Positions 54,129-64,000 of a stretch of 64,000 bases of DNA are shown here, one piece after another. Both the position numbers and the translations under genes were made by a program. Source of the stretch: Tupaia tana (lineage: Eukaryota; Chordata; Mammalia; Scandentia; Tupaiidae); NCBI GenBank assembly GCA_026018925.1, contig JAKSZU010000012.1, positions 45,808,858 through 45,872,857 on the forward strand, given 5' to 3'. The notes below the pieces were generated by a model. The model saw nothing but the letters and a program-made list of their open reading frames with translations. It was not told the DNA's origin and searched no databases. Position 1 is the stretch's first letter; every line of letters starts with the position of its first letter.

Positions 54129-54402
54129 CTTTTTATTTTATTTTTATTTTTGTTTTTGTTTTTTGCCATTGGCATGTGAACTGACTGGAGAGATAGATAC
54201 AGTGAAAGAGAAAGTGAGAAATCACCCCCCTGGGGGGTGGTGAGGGACAGCCACTCTGCAATCCCCTCTTCTCCATTAGCCTAGGATTCTGGGCACACAC
54301 ACGTGTTCAGCATGATTTTCAAGCTGCCAGGTCTGGGACTTGAACCATGGTTGGCCATGTGGGAGTCCAGTGCCTCAACCACTAAGCCATCTGCTGGCCC
54401 CT
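54129..54402 (-). mobile_element. tRNA-SINE type O
   Basis: Antisense; ends AAGCCATCTGCTGGCCCC. Confidence 0.88.
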
Positions 54403-54640
54403 AATTTTCTTTTCAATTTTATTTTGTTCATGATAGTGCATGAGCATAAGAGAGAGAGAGAGAGAGAGTTGAACACCCTCCACAGGAACTGGTCACATGT
54501 AGTCCTCTTCTTCCAAGTCCTCCAGCCTGTCAGCTACTGGGCACTTGTATGTACTCAGTGTTTTTCAGGCCTGAACCAGGACAAAGATTCGAACCACAGT
54601 TGCCCTGTGGGCTCCAGCTCATCTTGAGGAGCACATTACT
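54403..54640 (-). mobile_element. Older diverged SINE
   Basis: GATAGTGCATGAGCATAAGAG tail side and CAAAGATTCGAACCACAGTT B-box side; diverged type O or X. Confidence 0.6.
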
Positions 54641-54689
54641 GCTATTTCATCAAATTCATCCATCATTTGCCTTGTAAAACTACATGCTG

Positions 54690-54822
54690 GGGGACCAGCA
54701 GATGGCATAATTGTTATGTTGCTGGACTCCCACATAGTCGACCATGGTTTGAGTCCCAAACCCGGCAGCTTAAAACACGAGGCAGCCATGTGTGTGCGTG
54801 CACATGCCCTATGGCAAAAATG
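54690..54822 (+). mobile_element. tRNA-SINE type L, internal deletion
   Basis: Head and B box present, then a jump from GTGTGTGCGTGC to ACATGCCCTATGGCAAAAA. About 130 bp of the body is missing. Confidence 0.85.
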
Positions 54823-54998
54823 CTATGATGTGTAGGTATGTAAAATGATGTATCTAATTTCCCTATTCAAAAACATTCTCTTCTCTGGAAGGACGATATG
54901 GAATCAGGTGAGACTTGGGACCCAGGCTCTTCATTTGTGGTTACAGGGTGTGAGGCCATAGATTTCTTCTCTACACATCTCTTGAAGACTGATGCTGT

Positions 54999-55628
54999 CG
55001 GGCTTCTTTCCAGCTTAGGTCAGGCAGAATGACCCCGCAAAGAAGGGTGGCGAGAAGAAGGGCCGTTCTGCCATCACCGAGGTGGTGACCTGGGAATACA
55101 CCATCAACATTCACAAGCACACCCATGGCGTGGGTTTCAAGAAACGTGCCCCTTGGGCACTCAAAGAAATCCAGAAATTTGCCATGAAGGAGATGGGGAC
55201 TCCAGATGTGTGCATTGATCCCAGGCTCAACACAGCTGTCTGGGCCGAAGGAATAAGGAACGTCCCATATCGAATCCGTGTGTGGTTGTCCAGAAAACAT
55301 AATGAGGATGAAGATTCACCCAACAAGCTCTACACTTTGGTGACCTATGTACCTGTTACCACTTTCAAAAATCTATGAACAGGGGTCGGCATATGGTATG
55401 GTGGTTAAAGGTGCTGAACTCTCATATGGCCGACCGCGGTTCAAGTCCCGGACCTGGCGGCTTGCTTTCTCACTTTTCTTCCCTCTCTGTCTCCCTCTGA
55501 CCAAACTGGAAAATAATAATAATAAATAAATTTGAATAAAAATAATTCTAAAATAAAATCTACGAACAGTCAATGTGGATGAGAACTAACTGCTGGTTTT
55601 CAAATAAAGTTATAAAAAGAAAAAAAAA
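54999..55628 (+). pseudogene. RPL31 processed pseudogene, interrupted by a SINE
   Basis: An intronless copy of ribosomal protein L31 mRNA. It includes a short 5' leader, the coding region, the native AATAAA and an A tail, and is flanked by AAGACTGATGCTGT repeats at 54985-54998 and 55629-55642. The ATG (55029) is followed by a one-base deletion, so the frame is broken. The rest reads like L31: [20 protein letters not shown], then [18 protein letters not shown], ending [10 protein letters not shown]. Several changes look like CpG decay (Arg to Trp, His or Cys). A type S SINE splits the copy before its last eight codons. Not expected to make protein. Confidence 0.95.
55381..55560 (+). mobile_element. 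tRNA-SINE type S inside the RPL31 pseudogene
   Basis: Head GGGTCGGCATATGGTATGG. TSD AAAATCTATGAACAG (55367-55381) and AAAATCTACGAACAG (55555-55569). Confidence 0.95.
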
Positions 55629-55642
55629 AAGACTGATGCTGT

Positions 55643-55897
55643 TGGGACCAACAGATGGTGTGATGGTTATGTCACTGGACTCCACAGTATAGTCTACTGT
55701 GGTTTAAATCCTGGACCAGGTGACTTAAAACTCATGCCAAGAGCGTGTGAGTGCATGCCCATGATTTCAAGAGGAGAATGGAGGAAAAGGGATTGTGGCA
55801 TGGCCATTCCCTCTGGGGGGGGGGGGGATTTCTTGCTTTTCTTTCTCTCTCTGGTGAGGGCATACACCCTATAGCAAAAATCTCTCTCTAAATGAAA
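55643..55897 (+). mobile_element. tRNA-SINE type L/O abutting the RPL31 pseudogene
   Basis: Flanked by AAGACTGATGCTGT (55629-55642) and AAGACTGATGCTGT (55898-55911), the same motif that flanks the RPL31 copy. Confidence 0.92.
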
Positions 55898-55965
55898 AAG
55901 ACTGATGCTGTCTTCGATATGTCACTTTCACCAGCTCCCCTACAAAACTGCTAAGACATTTGTTT

Positions 55966-56029
55966 CTTTTTAAAGAATTATTTTATTTAACTTTATTTAT
56001 TTATTTATTTATTTTGACCAGAGAAGGAC

Positions 56030-56063
<34 letters not shown>

Positions 56064-56153
56064 AGTGAGAAAACAAGCTGCCAGATCAGGGACTCAAACC
56101 ACAATCAGCCATGTGGGAGCCCAGTGTCCTTAACCACCACGCCACCTGCCAGT
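55966..56153 (-). mobile_element. tRNA-SINE type S
   Basis: Antisense, full AGAATTATTTTATTTAACTTTATTTA tail. Contains a (GA)n run. Confidence 0.9.
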
Positions 56154-56198
56154 CAATCCCTGGCATTTATTTCTTAAAGCCACAAAGAATACTACTTA

Positions 56199-56456
56199 TG
56201 GGCTAGCTAGTGGCATGGTGGTTAGTGCGGCCAGATTCCACATTGCCAAATACATGGTTCAAGTCCCTAACGCAGTGTCTTGAGAAACACATCTGGCCTA
56301 CATGTGCACATTCAAAATCCTGAGAGGAAAATGGAGAAGGGATAGTGGTGTGGCCATCCTCCCGGGAGGCTACTTCTCACCTTTTCTCTCTTTCTCTGTC
56401 TCTCTCTCTCTGGTGGGCACATGTGCCCTATAGCAAAACCAAAAATGAAAGAAAGA
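56199..56456 (+). mobile_element. tRNA-SINE type O
   Basis: GGGCTAGCTAGTGGCATGG head. Its TSD (AGAATACTACTTA) has the partner AGAGTACTACTTT only after the next SINE. Confidence 0.88.
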
Positions 56457-56704
56457 GGGGACCAGCAGTTGGCGAAACGGCTAGGTCGCTGGACTCCCAT
56501 GTAGTTGACCGTGGTTCAAGTCCTGGACCCGGTGGCTTAAACTCACGCCGGGCGCATGTGCGTGCATGCCCAAGATCCTGAAAGGAGAATAGAGGAGAAG
56601 GATTGCAGTGTGACCATTCCCTCTGGGGGGTGATTTCTCGCTGTCTCTGTCTCCGTCTTTCTGACAAGCGCACACAACCTATAGCAAAAACCTCGCAGAA
56701 AAAG
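56457..56704 (+). mobile_element. tRNA-SINE type L in the tail of the previous SINE
   Basis: GGGGACCAGCAGTTGGCGAAACGG head, CCTATAGCAAAAACCTCGC end; in the same orientation as its host. Confidence 0.9.
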
Positions 56705-56721
56705 AGTACTACTTTGTTTAT

Positions 56722-56895
56722 ATTTGTTCCATGTGTTAACCATCATTTAATTCTCACAGCAGTACCATGAGATGGGTACAGTTACTATTCCCCTTTTTCA
56801 GATGAGGAGAAGTGAGGCTTAGTGAGATTACGTTTCTTGTTCAAAGTCAGAGATGGGAAGTGTCGGGACTAGAGTTTGGAGCCATGCAGTTCCAC
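56722..56895 (-). mobile_element. MIR
   Basis: CATTTAATTCTCACAGCAGT, CCTTTTTCAGATGAGGAGAAG and TGTTCAAAGTCAGAGATGGG: an antisense MIR. Confidence 0.7.
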
Positions 56896-58299
56896 ATGTT
56901 TAGGGGAAAAGGAGCAGAGGAGTTAAGGGTCCAGGTAGGACTTCGGCCACTCACCCCACCAATGCCCTTTTATTCAAGTAGGCAAGATTCTAACACCACA
57001 CCTTATACCAGGGGGCTCGCTGGGTGCTGATCAGGGTTGTCAGCTCAACAGCTGGAGGACGGTGAGCCCATGAGCCGCCCTCCTCAGATATTACAGGACG
57101 GTGCTAGGAAGAAGGCCGCCGGCGTAAAAGCCTCAGACCTGCGTGCCACTTAAGGTCACTCCCTCTTACTGACCGAGCCTTTGTCTTCCGCCTCACGACA
57201 GCTGCAGATGGACCAGGGGGGTAAGTGCGAGTCCCTCGACTATCCCAGCACAATCTTTCTCCGGTGGAGATATTGTAAAATGTGACCAGGGTTGTGCTGG
57301 CGCCACCCGGGCTGGAGCCGAACAGGCAGACCACATGACCTCTAGATAATGCTCAAAGCCAATCCAAGGCGCTTCCACAGTGACCCTTGAAGACATGGTC
57401 TCTGAGCCCCAGGGAGCTGGGGCACAAGGTGTTGGGTTCATGGACTTAGAGGAAAGGATGGGAAGGGACCAGCCTCTCCTGACCCAGTTTGGTATGTCAC
57501 ACGGGAGCCTGGGCAGTGGTCTCACGGGACCACTTCCGACGGGCTGGGCAGGGCCAGATACTCCTCTGCCCGACAGGCTCTGAACGAGGTCAGTGAGCAG
57601 CAATGTGTCAAACCGAAAGGAATGAGTCTAGCCTCTGCTCCTCGTGGATCCTCGGGGGACTGCTGGCCCTTGCTACATGTTTATTAATTTTTAAGAAATG
57701 AACTGTGGCCGGCCTAGTTTTACTTAATGCCTAATAACGGGAAAAACTGTTTACATAGCACCCCTGGGCCTGACACTGAGCAGCTGAAATTAGCGAGAGC
57801 CTTGGCTTTCAAAGATGACACAAGCCAGTGGCCTGGTAGGAAAATAAGTCCTTCGGAAATGTGCCATTCCCGGGTGAAAGTGGCAGCCGCTAAACATAAA
57901 GTTAAATAAGACAAAATCAGGGTAAGAAGGGATCAAACCCAAGGGGAAAAATAAAGCCCAAACTGCATACTTGGCTACTGGGGACTGTTGCATAACACAG
58001 ACAGGATAAATGGGTAAGTCACTGCCCAACTCACGTGCATGTCTCTGTCCAGATACATTCTAAATATAAACTCTGCCTGTTTAACATTCTCCCCACAGTA
58101 CATCAAAAGAGGCCTGAGAGAATGGCCAGAGTCACTGGTCCGCTCCCAGGGTGACGTCGATCTCGCCTGCCCTCCTTCTACCTCCCGAGGCTCACTCCTG
58201 TTTCTTGCTTAGGTAAGTGCCAGATTTTCCCTTCAAAGGCCTCGTCCCCAGGTCTGCTTTGTCTCTAGCCTTCATGGGCTGGTATCTCCATGGACACTT

Positions 58300-58301
<2 letters not shown>
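56896..58301. other. Intergenic, repeat-poor block 3' of SDHAF2
   Basis: 1.4 kb without SINEs in an otherwise SINE-packed spacer. No exon. See findings for a possible regulatory element at 57.7-58.05 kb. Confidence 0.5.
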
Positions 58302-58332
<31 letters not shown>

Positions 58333-58372
58333 TATACACATACACACACACACACACACACATATATATAAA
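58302..58372. repeat. A run, (TA)n, (CA)n compound microsatellite
   Basis: Poly-A followed by ATATATATAT, then ACACACACAC and ATATATAA. Confidence 0.85.
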
Positions 58373-58513
58373 AGAATTGTTTTATTATTCCTAATTTGCT
58401 GTAGGGCACATGCACTCACCAGAGAGAGACAGAGCCTCCAGGTCTGGGACACGAACTGTGGTCAGCCATGTGGGAGTCCAGTGCTCCAACCATCACACCA
58501 CCTACTGGCTCTA
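58373..58513 (-). mobile_element. tRNA-SINE type S, shortened
   Basis: Antisense; only GAGAGAGACAGAGCCTCCAG between tail side and B box. Ends ACCACCTACTGGCTC. Confidence 0.85.
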
Positions 58514-58676
58514 TTATTATTTTTGATTTGCTACAGGGCACACATGCTCACCAGAGAAAAAGAAAGTGAGAAAGAGGAGGAAAATGAGAAAGTAAGTTGC
58601 CAGGTCCAAGACGTGAACTGTAGTCGGCCATATGGGAGTCCAGCACCTTAAACCACCATACCATCTGCTGGCCCCT
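58514..58676 (-). mobile_element. tRNA-SINE type S
   Basis: Antisense; abuts the previous copy in the same orientation. Ends ACCATCTGCTGGCCCC. Confidence 0.88.
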
Positions 58677-58954
58677 TCATGAATATTTCAACAGCTTGGT
58701 TTCTGATCTGCAGAGGAGGCACACAGTTATGGTGACCCCTGTCATATGGGCAATTTGTGTTAGGAGACAGGTTCAAAGTTTTGGGCTGAGACCATGACCA
58801 AATGCTGATATTCCTATCTACTGTGTAAGGACGACCTGAAAACTGCCATGTCTCTCACGATCATCGCTTTTCATCCTGGATCTTGTCGATCTTTCGAAGA
58901 TTGCTGGTATGGATGACTTTGCCCAGATCTAGCCATCCTGTGTGCTAGGTACCA

Positions 58955-59155
58955 CATAAAAGCTTGTGTGTGGTACCTCATCTGATCTCAACTAGTTGAG
59001 ATAAAGAACACTATCACCCCCATTTTGTAGATAAGGAAAGTGAGGCTCAGGTCAGTTAATCTATCCATCAGGTAAGCAGCAGAGAGCCAGGATTTGAACT
59101 CGTAACCTCTCACTGCAAGTGCCACACAGGCAGTTGAGCTCTACCTATTCACATC
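58955..59155 (-). mobile_element. MIR
   Basis: CACCCCCATTTTGTAGATAAGG, GAGAGCCAGGATTTGAACTCG: an antisense MIR core with the tRNA-like part. Confidence 0.75.
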
Positions 59156-59284
59156 GGAAGCACCTGATAGCTTCCTACTCCCTACACGACAAAGGTCACG
59201 TCTGTCTCAGAACTGTCAAATTTCTTTGCCATAAATTTCCTAAGCATAGATTGCTATTAAATTTCCAGCAGTAAGTTAGCACAT

Positions 59285-59450
59285 TCTACAATGCTTGTGA
59301 ACTCTGGAGACAGATCGAGCTATACTAAATTCAGGTTTTCTGACTGAACATTCCTGACCTTGGACAAATGACTTACTCTCATCTCTCATCTATAAAATAG
59401 GCATACTATTTGTCCATAGGTGTGAAGCTTTAAAGAGATTACATAAGCAA
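59285..59450 (+). mobile_element. MIR
   Basis: AACTCTGGAGACAGATCGAG, CTGACCTTGGACAAATGACTTA and CTCATCTATAAAATAGGCAT: a sense MIR. With the antisense copy just before it, it forms a loose inverted pair. Confidence 0.65.
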
Positions 59451-59954
59451 AGGCTGGTTCTCTCCCCTTCCCTTCTTATTAGCCAGGGACACTGAAGGGC
59501 AGGCAGACCCGAGACTGTGGGAACCCTGGAGTGCAGCAACATTGCAAACGTGTACTTCCACCCTGTGTGTGGCTCTGGGGACCACCCACCATCCGCATCC
59601 ACTCTGGTCTGCCTTCTTCTGGCCAACACCTTTAAGTGCTCCTGGCCAGGTCTGGGTGACTAACTCTTCTAACAACTGGATTACAACTCTGAAGGCAAAA
59701 CCCCTCCAGAGACCATCACTAGCAATACAGAACTCTCCCAGTCTTAGGGCTAAACTTCCAGCTAACTCATCCTATCGCAGTATTTGTTATGCATTATTAT
59801 TTAGCCAGCTAAGATAGTGATGACTGTGGAAATAAGGGGGGAAAGTTTGCTATAGGGCTGCATGGAGATTAAACCCGTGACTGTAACCTTTTTGTAAACT
59901 CTATAAACATGATTATGGATTATACGATAGACAAAACTAAAATAATTGAGAATT

Positions 59955-60608
59955 GATGGATTGTGAATTTCTTTTATTTTTTAAAATATTCTTTAATATT
60001 CCATTATCTTTCAATTTACAAAGTGCACATTTTAAAGAAAATCTGAAGAGGAGGATGCTGACTGTAAGCGGCATGCCCACACATTCCTGCCTGCTGCCCT
60101 CATTCTGCCTGCTGTGCCTTTGAAGGATTCAGCTCAGGGGGCTTGGATCAGCTTCCCCTGGCAGAAAGGACCATACCAGGTTGAAAGGGGGAGGTTTCAC
60201 TTCAACAAAGCCCTGGGGCTCTGGGAGTGGGTGGGGAGGGAGAGGAGGAGGGTGGCTTTTCACACAGCTCAAGCAGCTGGCTAGCTCTTTTCTTTGAGCA
60301 CACTTGAGGCTGAAGCAAAGAGCTATCCTGATGGCTTCTCCTACAGTGCCCTCTGGTGGTAGCCCTGCCTCCAAGCCAGGAGGCCGACCAAGCAGTCAGG
60401 CCTGAGAGTTGTAATACTCACACACAATTTTTGAGGTTCAGAACCAAACAAAAAATGTCAGAATGAGACACATTGCACATTGACATGGATGTCCTGGGAG
60501 AGGCTTGTCTAGCAGTTGAAGCAGGACCAGTGTTTGAGGGAAGGAGGCTGAATGTAAAAGGAGAAGCAGGTAGCTAAGCTAGCTAGTGTGCAGGCGATGG
60601 CGCAGAGC
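59955..60608 (-). other. SDHAF2: SDHAF2 3' UTR
   Basis: Repeat-free sequence from the stop codon down to just past the poly(A) signal, about 650 nt, similar to the 3' UTR length I recall for human SDHAF2. The exact cleavage point is estimated. Confidence 0.7.
59973..59978 (-). terminator. SDHAF2: SDHAF2 poly(A) signal AATAAA
   Basis: Canonical AATAAA on the minus strand, about 630 nt downstream of the stop codon. It is the first one I see in the non-repeat sequence below the exon. Confidence 0.7.
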
Positions 60609-60755
<147 letters not shown>

Positions 60756-60926
60756 TCAGAAAGAATTATGCCATAGGCAGTCAACACACAGATCTTAAAT
60801 CTTGAAACGAGGGCCTTGGCCAAGAACCACAGACGGACACAGACTGTCTTCACTCTTCCGCGAACGTACGTGATGGCAGCATTTACCAGGGGTTAGCAAA
60901 CTGCATCAGCCTGCACTTGTAAATTC

Positions 60927-61131
60927 TTTTTTTTTTTTTTTTAAGAGAGATTTCTGCTATAGGACGCATGCACTTGCTGGAGAGAGAGACAGAAAGCAAG
61001 AAATCATCCCCTGCGGGGGATGGCCACACTGCAATCCCCTTTTCTCTCGGGTTCTTGAGCACGCATGCACGTGCGCCCAGCATGAGTTTCAAGCCATCGG
61101 GTCTGGGACACAACGCCATCTGCTGCTCCCT
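60927..61131 (-). mobile_element. tRNA-SINE type L with B box deleted, SDHAF2 last intron
   Basis: After GGTCTGGGACAC it jumps to AACGCCATCTGCTGCTCCC, removing most of the tRNA-like segment. Same strand as SDHAF2. Confidence 0.85.
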
Positions 61132-61486
61132 TTTTCTTGTTTTGAGTTCAACAAATTTATTGGTCTTTTAATATAAGACATTCATCTGTTATCTTTCTCT
61201 CTTATCTTGACCCGAGGTTAATGTTTCATTTGGGTCAAAGAAAGAATGTGTAGGAGAGGGATGTTATTTTACTACACAATAAAATGAATACAAATGGACA
61301 GTTTGCCTACATAAAAGTTAAATTCATGTATCTTGATATAATCAAATCATGTAAGAACTAATAGTTCTATATACATTTCTATCATTTTACTTGTGGCTTA
61401 TTCTAAACCTAAGTACAAGTAAACAAATTTTTAGGACTATACATAGGTTGCTTCTCTAGATTTACTACCTACTAAAAAGTTCAGGG

Positions 61487-61516
61487 AGGGGACTAGCAGA
61501 TGGCATAATGGTTACT
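61487..61516 (+). mobile_element. Solo SINE head (about 30 bp)
   Basis: GGGGACTAGCAGATGGCATAATGGTTAC is the first 28 bases of a long-type SINE, followed directly by unrelated A/T-rich sequence. Probably a deletion remnant. Confidence 0.6.
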
Positions 61517-61683
61517 TAAAATACTTATACAAAGTTACAGAAAGTGAATCTTGTTTCCATTTTATACACTGTTAAATTTTTCTTTTTGGTGTTTATACCT
61601 TAAAAAAAAAAATAGCCAAATCCTTAAATAATATATGCACGTGAAAATTTTGGGTAGTGGTCTGGATTTTAAAGGATATAGCT

Positions 61684-62110
61684 TGGGCCAGCAGGTGGAA
61701 TGGTAGTTAAGGCACTAGACTCCCACATGGCTGATCATGGCTTGAGTCCCGGACCTGGTGGCTTGCCTTCTCATTCTCCCTCTCTGTCTCTCTCTTGCCA
61801 AATTGATAATAAAACAAATAAAGTTAAATAAATAATTCTTTTTTTTTTTTTTGAAGAGGTTTTTGCTACAGGGCACGTGCTCTCACCAGAAAGACAGAGA
61901 CAGAAAGGGAGAAATCACCCCCCAGTGGGGATGGCCACGCCGCAATCCCTTCTCCTCCATTCTCCTCACGGGATCTTGGACACGCATGCACATGTGCCAG
62001 GTTTGAGTTTAAGCCACTGGGCCTGGGACTTGAACCACAGTCGACTACATGGGAGTCCGACGTAGCCATTATGCCAACTTCTGGTCCCTAAATAAATAAT
62101 TCTTTAAAAA
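61684..62110 (+). mobile_element. tRNA-SINE type S, tail split by a type L
   Basis: Body 61684-61840, tail resumes at 62089 with TAAATAAATAATTCTTTAAAA. Confidence 0.9.
61841..62088 (-). mobile_element. tRNA-SINE type L nested in a type S tail, perfect TSD
   Basis: TSD TAAATAAATAATTCTT, 16 of 16 bases, at 61825-61840 and 62089-62104. Confidence 0.95.
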
Positions 62111-62541
62111 AAAAAAAAAAAGGAAACAGCTTTCTTATGATTTGCTTTAGGTTTTGGTGGAAATGCTTTCAGGAACTAGCTAATAAAACTGAGAGAAGTA
62201 CATTCAAAATACTGATTTACTTTTGGTAGCAAATAGTTGCTCTTTGAAGACTAATGAAGGTAGACAGGACCCATTAAGGTGAAGTGGGCTATTTCAAATA
62301 TTCAGTTTACATAAAAATTGTACTCATTTTTTCAAAAAAGGGCTAAGCTTCTATTATATCCACTGATAGCAATGCAATACCTAGTTAGGATGACTTGAAA
62401 CAAAACAAATGCCCATAAGGAAAAGAAGCTGTATTTTATCTAAATTTAATTTCAGTCAATAGTGACATATTTCTTCCCTAAACAATACTCTCTAAGGCTG
62501 TTCCTGGGAACCAGACAGTTTAAGCAATGAGGGAGTTAAGA
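62105..62541 (-). other. SDHAF2 intron, unique A/T-rich
   Basis: No repeat or exon recognised; the same holds for 61132-61486, 61517-61683 and 62827-63660. Exon 3 of SDHAF2 (the HLQHMTEKQ region) was looked for and not found. Confidence 0.6.
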
Positions 62542-62554
62542 GTAACAAACTGCT

Positions 62555-62813
62555 GGGACCAGCAGTTAACGTAATGGCTACGTCGCTGGACTTCCATGTA
62601 GTTGACCGCGGTTCGAGTCCTGGACCCGGTGGCTTAAACTCACGCCAGGCATGTGTGCGTGCGTGCCCAAGATCACGAGAGAATGGAGGAAAAGGGATTG
62701 TGGCATGGCCATCCCCCCTAGGGGGTGACTTCTCGCTTTCTGTCTACCTGTCTCTCTCTTTCTGGTGAGCGCACGCACCCTATAGCAAAAACCTCTCCAA
62801 AAAAAGAAAAAAT
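62555..62813 (+). mobile_element. tRNA-SINE type L with TSD
   Basis: TSD TAACAAACTGCT / TTACAAACTGCT. A box TTAACGTAATGG, B box GGTTCGAGTCC. Confidence 0.93.
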
Positions 62814-63077
62814 AAGTTACAAACTGCTTGCAGTTTCATATAGATCATAACTTTTTGCTTCCCTCTTAATGTGCTTAGAATTCTGTCTAGAAAAAATTCA
62901 GTTCTTAAAAAGGTACTATTTCTGATTTATTATCTCTAACCTTTGAAAACTAAACACATAAAACTATGAAATCAGTAATGTCTTAAAACCTGTACATAAA
63001 ACATAAACTACCTCTAATTTCACTCTCTCGTTTACTGCCGTGTCCTGCACGGCTAAACAAATGAATGTGTGAGCGTG

Positions 63078-63094
63078 GGGGGGGGGGGGGGGGC
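63078..63094. repeat. G homopolymer
   Basis: About 17 consecutive G in otherwise unique intronic sequence of SDHAF2. Confidence 0.9.
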
Positions 63095-63713
63095 GTGAGG
63101 TGCTGCCATGGATTAGAGAATAAACATAAAACACACAAAAACATACAAGCAAAGAAAAGTGGGGAGGGTGGACTTGATTTCTCTGATGGAGACGGAGAAA
63201 TTCCCAGGTTTATCCTCTTTAAAGGGCAGAAAATGGGGGGGAGGGAAGTGGAATACAATTTTCAGATATTAATTGGCTAAAGATGAGAGGACGCCTGGAG
63301 CCATGCAGTCCTATATAAGTTTTCTCTAATCTTTTTTGGCCAACTAACACATGTGGTTTCCTTTAACCCAATATTGCAGAGCAGTTTCGGAAACACAGGC
63401 AGTTACCATATTCACATGTAAATAGTGCTCATTGCCCTGCAAGTGACTGCCCATGGAACCGCATTTCTGCATGTGTCTAAAGGTTACCATGTTTGCTCAG
63501 ATTTGAGCTGCTCCCTACAATTTATTAAGTGTACTAAGTGCACCTTAGTACACTTAGTAATTTTTCTTAAAAAGAAAATGAAGAGGAAGTAGGACTGCAA
63601 ATAGAGGAGCCAGGTGTGCCAACTGTTCAGGACAAATATTGGGCTTTGCACAACCTCCCATTCAACCTGTCCTATTGCCCCAGGCTGTCACCTTTTGAGA
63701 AAAGTCTGGGACC

Positions 63714-64000
63714 ATGTTGAATATGGAGAAACACTTACTTAACTTGAAGTTTGCTGCAAAAGAACTTAATAGGAATGCCAAAAAAAAAAAATGTGATAAA
63801 GAAAAGGCTGAGAGGGCCAAGATTAAGAAGGCCATTCAGAAAGGCAATACTGAAGTTGCAAGAATACATGCTGAAAACACAATCTGCCAGAAAAACCAAT
63901 CAATTTCTTGAGAATGAGCACAAGGGTTGATGCTGTGACAGCCAGAGTTCAAACTACAGTAACAATGGACAAGGTAACAAAGTCCATGGCAGGTGTAGTT
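63714..64000 (+). pseudogene. CHMP1B retrocopy, decayed, cut by the window edge
   Basis: Reads like the ESCRT-III subunit CHMP1B from its initiator Met: MLNMEKHLLNLKFAAKEL, then IKKAIQKGNTEVARIHAENT. Two Lys codons were added in an A run near 63780, one codon was lost after DKE, and a small deletion near 63900 shifts the frame into a stop. Beyond it, the other frame resumes as LRMSTRVDAVTARVQTTVTM up to the window end. CHMP1B is itself intronless, so absence of introns does not prove retroposition. The lesions and the position antisense in an SDHAF2 intron argue for a dead copy. Confidence 0.9.

Overview
This is nuclear DNA of a placental mammal. The grounds are spliced genes with GT/AG introns, old mammal-wide repeats (MIR, L2, L1, MLT1-type LTR) and dense young tRNA-derived SINEs. 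I see no Alu/B1-type 7SL SINE and none of the carnivore, ruminant, horse, camel, vesper-bat or afrotherian SINE consensus sequences that I know, so I do not name the species. A search with a curated SINE library would settle it.

Two protein-coding genes are supported, both on the minus strand. SAXO4 (PPP1R32), a ciliary microtubule-associated and PP1-binding protein, is complete: twelve coding exons from 24328 down to 16222 join without a break into 425 codons. A likely non-coding first exon and an RFX-type X-box lie just upstream (24831-24943). The last coding exon of SDHAF2, the assembly factor that flavinylates succinate dehydrogenase subunit A, is at 60609-60739, with its 3' UTR and poly(A) signal to about 59955; its earlier exons lie beyond the right edge. 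SDHAF2 then SAXO4, same strand, about 35 kb apart, matches the human 11q12.2 order. The next human gene, LRRC10B, would fall just off the left edge.

Two processed retrocopies are present on the plus strand. One is an RPL31 pseudogene (55000-55628) that itself received a SINE. The other is a decayed CHMP1B retrocopy (63714 to the edge) lying antisense in the last SDHAF2 intron.

Everything else is intergenic or intronic and strongly shaped by SINEs. I use four working names. Type S is short (about 150-200 bp) and ends in an A/T-rich tail with AATAAA followed by a T run. Type L is long (about 260 bp), young and CpG-rich, and ends in a plain A tail after CTATAGCAAAAACCTCTCC. Type O is an older long relative. 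Type X is a different, more diverged tRNA-SINE-like family. About 80 copies occur in 64 kb, many nested in one another with visible target-site duplications (TSDs).

Layout: 1-16.2 kb, sequence 3' of SAXO4 with SINE clusters at 3-5.4 kb and 7-9.3 kb; 16.2-25 kb, SAXO4; 25-59.9 kb, gene-free spacer with SINE-riddled L1, MLT1 and MIR relics, a 30-bp minisatellite and the RPL31 retrocopy; 59.9-64 kb, the SDHAF2 3' end, its intron and the CHMP1B retrocopy. I found no bacterial-type system, CRISPR array or new protein family. The noteworthy content is the SINE biology and the retrocopies.
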